Of a stretch of 7,227 nucleotides of DNA, positions 4,619 to 7,227 are shown in pieces (within the stretch, counting starts at the first letter, position 1; each line of letters opens with the position of its first letter). The position numbers were made by a program, and so were the translations under genes. The DNA comes from an uncultured Acidimicrobiia bacterium (GTDB taxonomy: Bacteria > Actinomycetota > Acidimicrobiia > Spongiisociales > UBA5794), in contig CAJWGC010000056.1 of NCBI GenBank assembly GCA_913031525.1, positions 1 to 7,227 of the forward strand, written 5' to 3'. The notes beneath the pieces were generated by a model that saw only the letters and a list, made by a program, of their open reading frames with translations, had not been told where the DNA came from and did not search any database.

Positions 4619-7032
4619 GTCTGCTCAACTTTCGGTCCCGGGAACCCCGGATACGGAATTCTCGGGTGGTAATAACCAATCAAAGCCTCAACAACAGCAT
4701 GTTTGACGCGAGTAAGTTCTCCGTAAGTGAGATCCGACTCATCTAGCTGACCATCTTCTAGTTTCTCTCCAACAACCGACTCCACCAATTGTTTGATGCT
4801 GTCCTCAGTCGGATCTTCCCGTTGCGCTACAGCTCTCGCGGCTCCCTCGCACGCGTCACAGATCATCAAAATAGCCATCTCCTTGCGACGGGGCTTTTCG
4901 CCACCGTGCCGAAATAGATCAGGATCGACAGCTGGATCTTCTGACAGCGCCTTGTGATAGAAGTATCGGATGAGGCCAGTCCCGTGATGCATTCTGATGC
5001 CGTCCGCTACGTCATCAGGAATCCGGTATCGCCGAGCCAGGCGCAGACCATCTACCACGTGACCTCGAATGATCTGTGCCGATTCGACGGCCGGAAGTTC
5101 GTCATGAGGATTCGAAACGCCAAACTGATTCTCTATATAGAACTGGGGATGCTCTGTCTTTCCGAGATCGTGGTAGAAAGCGGCAGCCTGTGCCAGCAAC
5201 GGATCAGCTCCAATAGAGCGAGCAGCCTTGCCAGCGAGCGTGCCAACGAGAACCGAATGATTAAAGGTTCCCGGTGCTCGTTCTTCTATAAGGCGCAGCG
5301 CTGGGTGATTCCGATCTACGAGATCGAGAAGCGTCACCGTGGTCGTCATCTTGAAGCGAGCCTCGAGGAAAGGAAGAAGACCCGTCGCGGTCAAACCACC
5401 AACAACTCCGCCGATGACTGCCCATCCAACAGCCCACGATATTCCAGCGATACCGAGGTCACGGGGCTCAAAAAGCCAAGCAATGACTGCTGCCAGCGGC
5501 GCCAGCATGATTACTGACGACATGACCGCCACGCGCAACGCTCGCCTGCTCACTACCGAGGAAACAAAAGCTACCGGCACCACTGTGGCAACGCCCGCGT
5601 AAACAGTGAGCCCGGGATCGGCAGTTGCGACTGCAGTGAAAGCTGCCAGCGGTACTGCCATAATCACAGCGGTACGTGGGTCATAGAGGATCGCTGCGAT
5701 ATAGCCAAAAAGAATGACCGGTATGGCGTAGTCGAACTGAGGATGAATCTCAAGGAACACTTCAGGGAGACGGCAGGTCACAGCCGCTAGTACAAGAAGT
5801 ACTCCCAGCAACATGAAATGCTTCGGTTCAGACCATTCTCTGGGAGCAAGTCGCCACAAAAAGAACGCGGCCAGTAACACAATCAGGCTGCCTAGCGCGG
5901 CCACAGCAAATCGCGACGGCGACTGGTCCTCCACCCCCAGTAAATCTGCCTCAAGAAGGGCCTCGAACTGAACCGCCGAGATGACATCGCCCTGATTGGC
6001 AATGGGCTGCGATTCAACATACTCCTCAACAATATCTTCAACGGACGCTGTAGCCGCTTCACGAGCCTCTTGAGTGGCTGCTTCGTCCGGATGCTCATTC
6101 ACTCTAAGAGCTTGGGCAGCAACAAACGCAGCGGCCGTCTTGAATTCTCCAGCATCGATACCGGCCAAATCAGAAAAGAAAACTTCTGGCGGATTCAGCA
6201 CCAGTTCGGTACGGCGAACATCTAGTTCGGTATCGCGAATCCCGCTGACCAGCTGAATATCGATGATGTCAAGCACCTGAGCCTCTACGTCAGCAAATAT
6301 CATGGCTCCTCCGTCTTCTCGAGCATCGAGATCAGCGTTATAGAACTCGACAAAGGCAGGAATGACGCTTTCAAGAAGAATAAATTCGGCTTCCACGAGA
6401 GCAATCTGAAGGGAAACGGAACGCCGCGGTGGCGCCAAAGTAGTCGTAGTAGGCTCCGCAGCCGTTGTCTCTGCGACCGTAGTAGTGGCCTCTACCTCTA
6501 CCTCGGCCTCTACCTCTCCCTCTACCTCGGCCTCTACCTCGGCCTCTACCTCTCCCTCCGGTTCGACGACCGTCTCCTCTGTTGGATCCTCCGTCGAATC
6601 TTCAGGAGCCTCATCGGCCGTAGTCGTTTCGCTCATCTCTGTAGTAGGGGGTGTCTCAGTAGTAGGCGGAATCGGGATAGGACTCTGTGTACTGGGCGTC
6701 ATCTCGACAGCAGGCAGAAACGCCACATCTCGAATGGCCTGAAAGAATTCCCGGACCGTGGTCTTGGCGTTGGTCGTCGCGAGCGCGTCTATGGAATAGA
6801 TAACAGGAACATTCTCGCTAACACGGTCACGAGCTTGTTGTGTAGCTTGTTTATCAGTAACACTGATAAACCGAGGCGCGATGTAGTCCTGGGGAGCCAA
6901 GTCACCTACGTTTACCTCGGGGAGAGTTTCGATGGTCGCTCGACCGATAACGAGCACAAGCGCGACGAAAACTGCAGTGACGGCGACAACAAGAAAACTG
7001 AGAACCAACGAAACGCGGATTCTTTCCATCAC
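4615..7032 (-). CDS. pgpH: PgpH-type 7TM-HD membrane phosphohydrolase, probable c-di-AMP phosphodiesterase
   Basis: An 805-residue membrane protein of the 7TMR-HD family, whose studied members (PgpH/YqfF) hydrolyse cyclic di-AMP to pApA on the cytoplasmic side. Order: N-terminal membrane segment (7-30); extracytoplasmic 7TMR-HDED domain (about 31-372) carrying a low-complexity insert (about 110-204); seven hydrophobic segments between about 373 and 553; cytoplasmic HD domain (about 580-795). Likely metal ligands are all present: His592 in FNHS, His621-Asp622 in YHDLGK, His658 in GHVVDG, His682-His683 in HHGT and Asp726 in ICDACEG. The ENQFG and NPHDELP motifs (634-647) are typical of this family. 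The insert is Thr/Ser/Pro/Glu-rich, with an E-V/E-A/E-G dipeptide run at 159-182. The frame opens at GTG 7032, and ATG 7029 is equally possible; AGAGGG (7044-7039) serves either. It overlaps phoH and ybeY by 4 bases at each end. Catalytic competence is inferred from intact motifs; the extracytoplasmic ligand is unknown. Confidence 0.92.
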   Translation of the reverse strand: MMERIRVSLVLSFLVVAVTAVFVALVLVIGRATIETLPEVNVGDLAPQDYIAPRFISVTDKQATQQARDRVSENVPVIYSIDALATTNAKTTVREFFQAIRDVAFLPAVEMTPSTQSPIPIPPTTETPPTTEMSETTTADEAPEDSTEDPTEETVVEPEGEVEAEVEAEVEGEVEAEVEVEATTTVAETTAAEPTTTTLAPPRRSVSLQIALVEAEFILLESVIPAFVEFYNADLDAREDGGAMIFADVEAQVLDIIDIQLVSGIRDTELDVRRTELVLNPPEVFFSDLAGIDAGEFKTAAAFVAAQALRVNEHPDEAATQEAREAATASVEDIVEEYVESQPIANQGDVISAVQFEALLEADLLGVEDQSPSRFAVAALGSLIVLLAAFFLWRLAPREWSEPKHFMLLGVLLVLAAVTCRLPEVFLEIHPQFDYAIPVILFGYIAAILYDPRTAVIMAVPLAAFTAVATADPGLTVYAGVATVVPVAFVSSVVSRRALRVAVMSSVIMLAPLAAVIAWLFEPRDLGIAGISWAVGWAVIGGVVGGLTATGLLPFLEARFKMTTTVTLLDLVDRNHPALRLIEERAPGTFNHSVLVGTLAGKAARSIGADPLLAQAAAFYHDLGKTEHPQFYIENQFGVSNPHDELPAVESAQIIRGHVVDGLRLARRYRIPDDVADGIRMHHGTGLIRYFYHKALSEDPAVDPDLFRHGGEKPRRKEMAILMICDACEGAARAVAQREDPTEDSIKQLVESVVGEKLEDGQLDESDLTYGELTRVKHAVVEALIGYYHPRIPYPGFPGPKVEQT
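6487..6558. repeat. 72-base in-frame tandem repeat within pgpH (hexamer/dodecamer minisatellite)
   Basis: On the coding (minus) strand this tract is twelve hexamers, each GAG plus GTA, GCC or GGA, encoding Glu-Val, Glu-Ala or Glu-Gly dipeptides at residues 159-182. The main higher-order unit is the dodecamer GAGGTAGAGGCC. Every Glu is GAG, every Val GTA, every Ala GCC and every Gly GGA. Such codon uniformity indicates recent expansion by slippage or unequal exchange rather than old, drifted coding sequence. All units keep the reading frame, so copy-number change would lengthen or shorten the extracytoplasmic spacer without breaking the gene. Confidence 0.92.
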
Positions 7033-7227
7033 GTCATACCCTCTTCGAACCGACGATAAGCCTCGACAATGACAGCAACTATCCGATGTCTCACAACATC
7101 TTTGCCGGTCAACTCGATAAAACCTATTTCGTCGACATCACCAAGCACCTTGCCGACCTGTCGCAAGCCGGAGCGTTTCCCGTCAGCGAAATCAACCTGA
7201 GTAACGTCACCTGTGATCACGGCTTTG
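7029..7227 (-). CDS. phoH: PhoH family ATPase, C-terminal fragment (runs off the right edge)
   Basis: The last 65 or so codons of a PhoH/YbeZ-type P-loop ATPase, a cytoplasmic protein often linked to RNA metabolism and encoded beside ybeY. The visible part reads KAVITGDVTQVDFADGKRSG, then LRQVGKVL, followed by IGFIELTGKDVVRHRIVAVI and a short tail ending in RRFEEGMT. The TGD-x-TQ-x-D motif and the F-x-x-LT-x-KDVVRH motif are hallmarks of the family's C-terminal half. The frame is open to the edge; a GTG at 7220 is only an internal valine codon. The Walker A region lies outside the window. The stop TGA shares 4 bases with the pgpH start. Identity is firm; the full gene is not seen. Confidence 0.94.
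   Translation of the reverse strand, partial: KAVITGDVTQVDFADGKRSGLRQVGKVLGDVDEIGFIELTGKDVVRHRIVAVIVEAYRRFEEGMT
7039..7044 (-). promoter_or_regulatory. Shine-Dalgarno site of pgpH inside the phoH 3' end
   Basis: AGAGGG on the minus strand lies 6 bases before GTG 7032 and 9 bases before ATG 7029, so it does not settle which of the two start codons is used. It is embedded in the last codons of phoH. Confidence 0.5.

Noticed and set aside
4954..5517. 187-codon plus-strand open frame opposite pgpH
   Set aside because: It lies wholly antisense to the conserved membrane and HD-domain coding region, shows no recognisable domain, and its composition follows from the codons of the opposite strand.
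6485..6742. Plus-strand Ser/Thr-rich open frame (STSAST repeats)
   Set aside because: It is the mirror of the Glu-Val/Glu-Ala repeat and Thr-rich spacer of pgpH; the repeat itself keeps the opposite strand open. No ribosome-binding site or homology is evident.

Overview
The window is a tightly packed, housekeeping stretch of a bacterial chromosome with mid-range GC. I see no mobile elements, CRISPR arrays or RNA genes. The gene order phoH - pgpH (HD-domain c-di-AMP phosphodiesterase) - ybeY - CNNM/CorC-type CBS protein - era - recO - uppS - glyS on the minus strand fits Gram-positive-type genomes. The single-chain GlyS start and the Thr/Pro/Glu-rich spacer ending in a TTTTLAPP-like run in the PgpH protein suggest an actinobacterium, most likely of the class Acidimicrobiia. 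That placement is inferred from sequence style, not from a search.

Layout, in transcription order of the minus strand (right to left). (1) 7227-2104: the 3' end of phoH, then pgpH, ybeY, the CBS/CNNM protein and era. Every junction is a 4-base start/stop overlap (GTGA or ATGA), so these genes are almost surely one translationally coupled operon. (2) 2078-1797: a small plus-strand gene for a pterin-4a-carbinolamine dehydratase-like protein. It is inverted relative to everything else, convergent with era and divergent from recO. (3) 1695-1: recO, uppS and the first 60 codons of glyS, a second minus-strand unit that presumably starts in the 101-base divergent gap at 1696-1796.

Functionally, YbeY (rRNA processing endonuclease), PhoH (its usual ATPase neighbour), Era (16S rRNA/30S maturation GTPase) and GlyS form a ribosome/translation theme. 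RecO acts in recombinational repair. UppS makes the undecaprenyl-type lipid carrier for the cell wall. The PgpH-like protein and the CBS/CNNM protein link the cluster to second-messenger and ion homeostasis at the membrane.

I found no clearly new multi-gene system. The most unusual items are a low-complexity Thr/Glu-rich insert in the extracytoplasmic domain of PgpH, encoded partly by a codon-perfect 72-base dipeptide repeat; the inverted dehydratase gene splitting era from recO; a CNNM-family protein whose first membrane segment lacks the usual acidic residue; and a likely mis-set uppS start.
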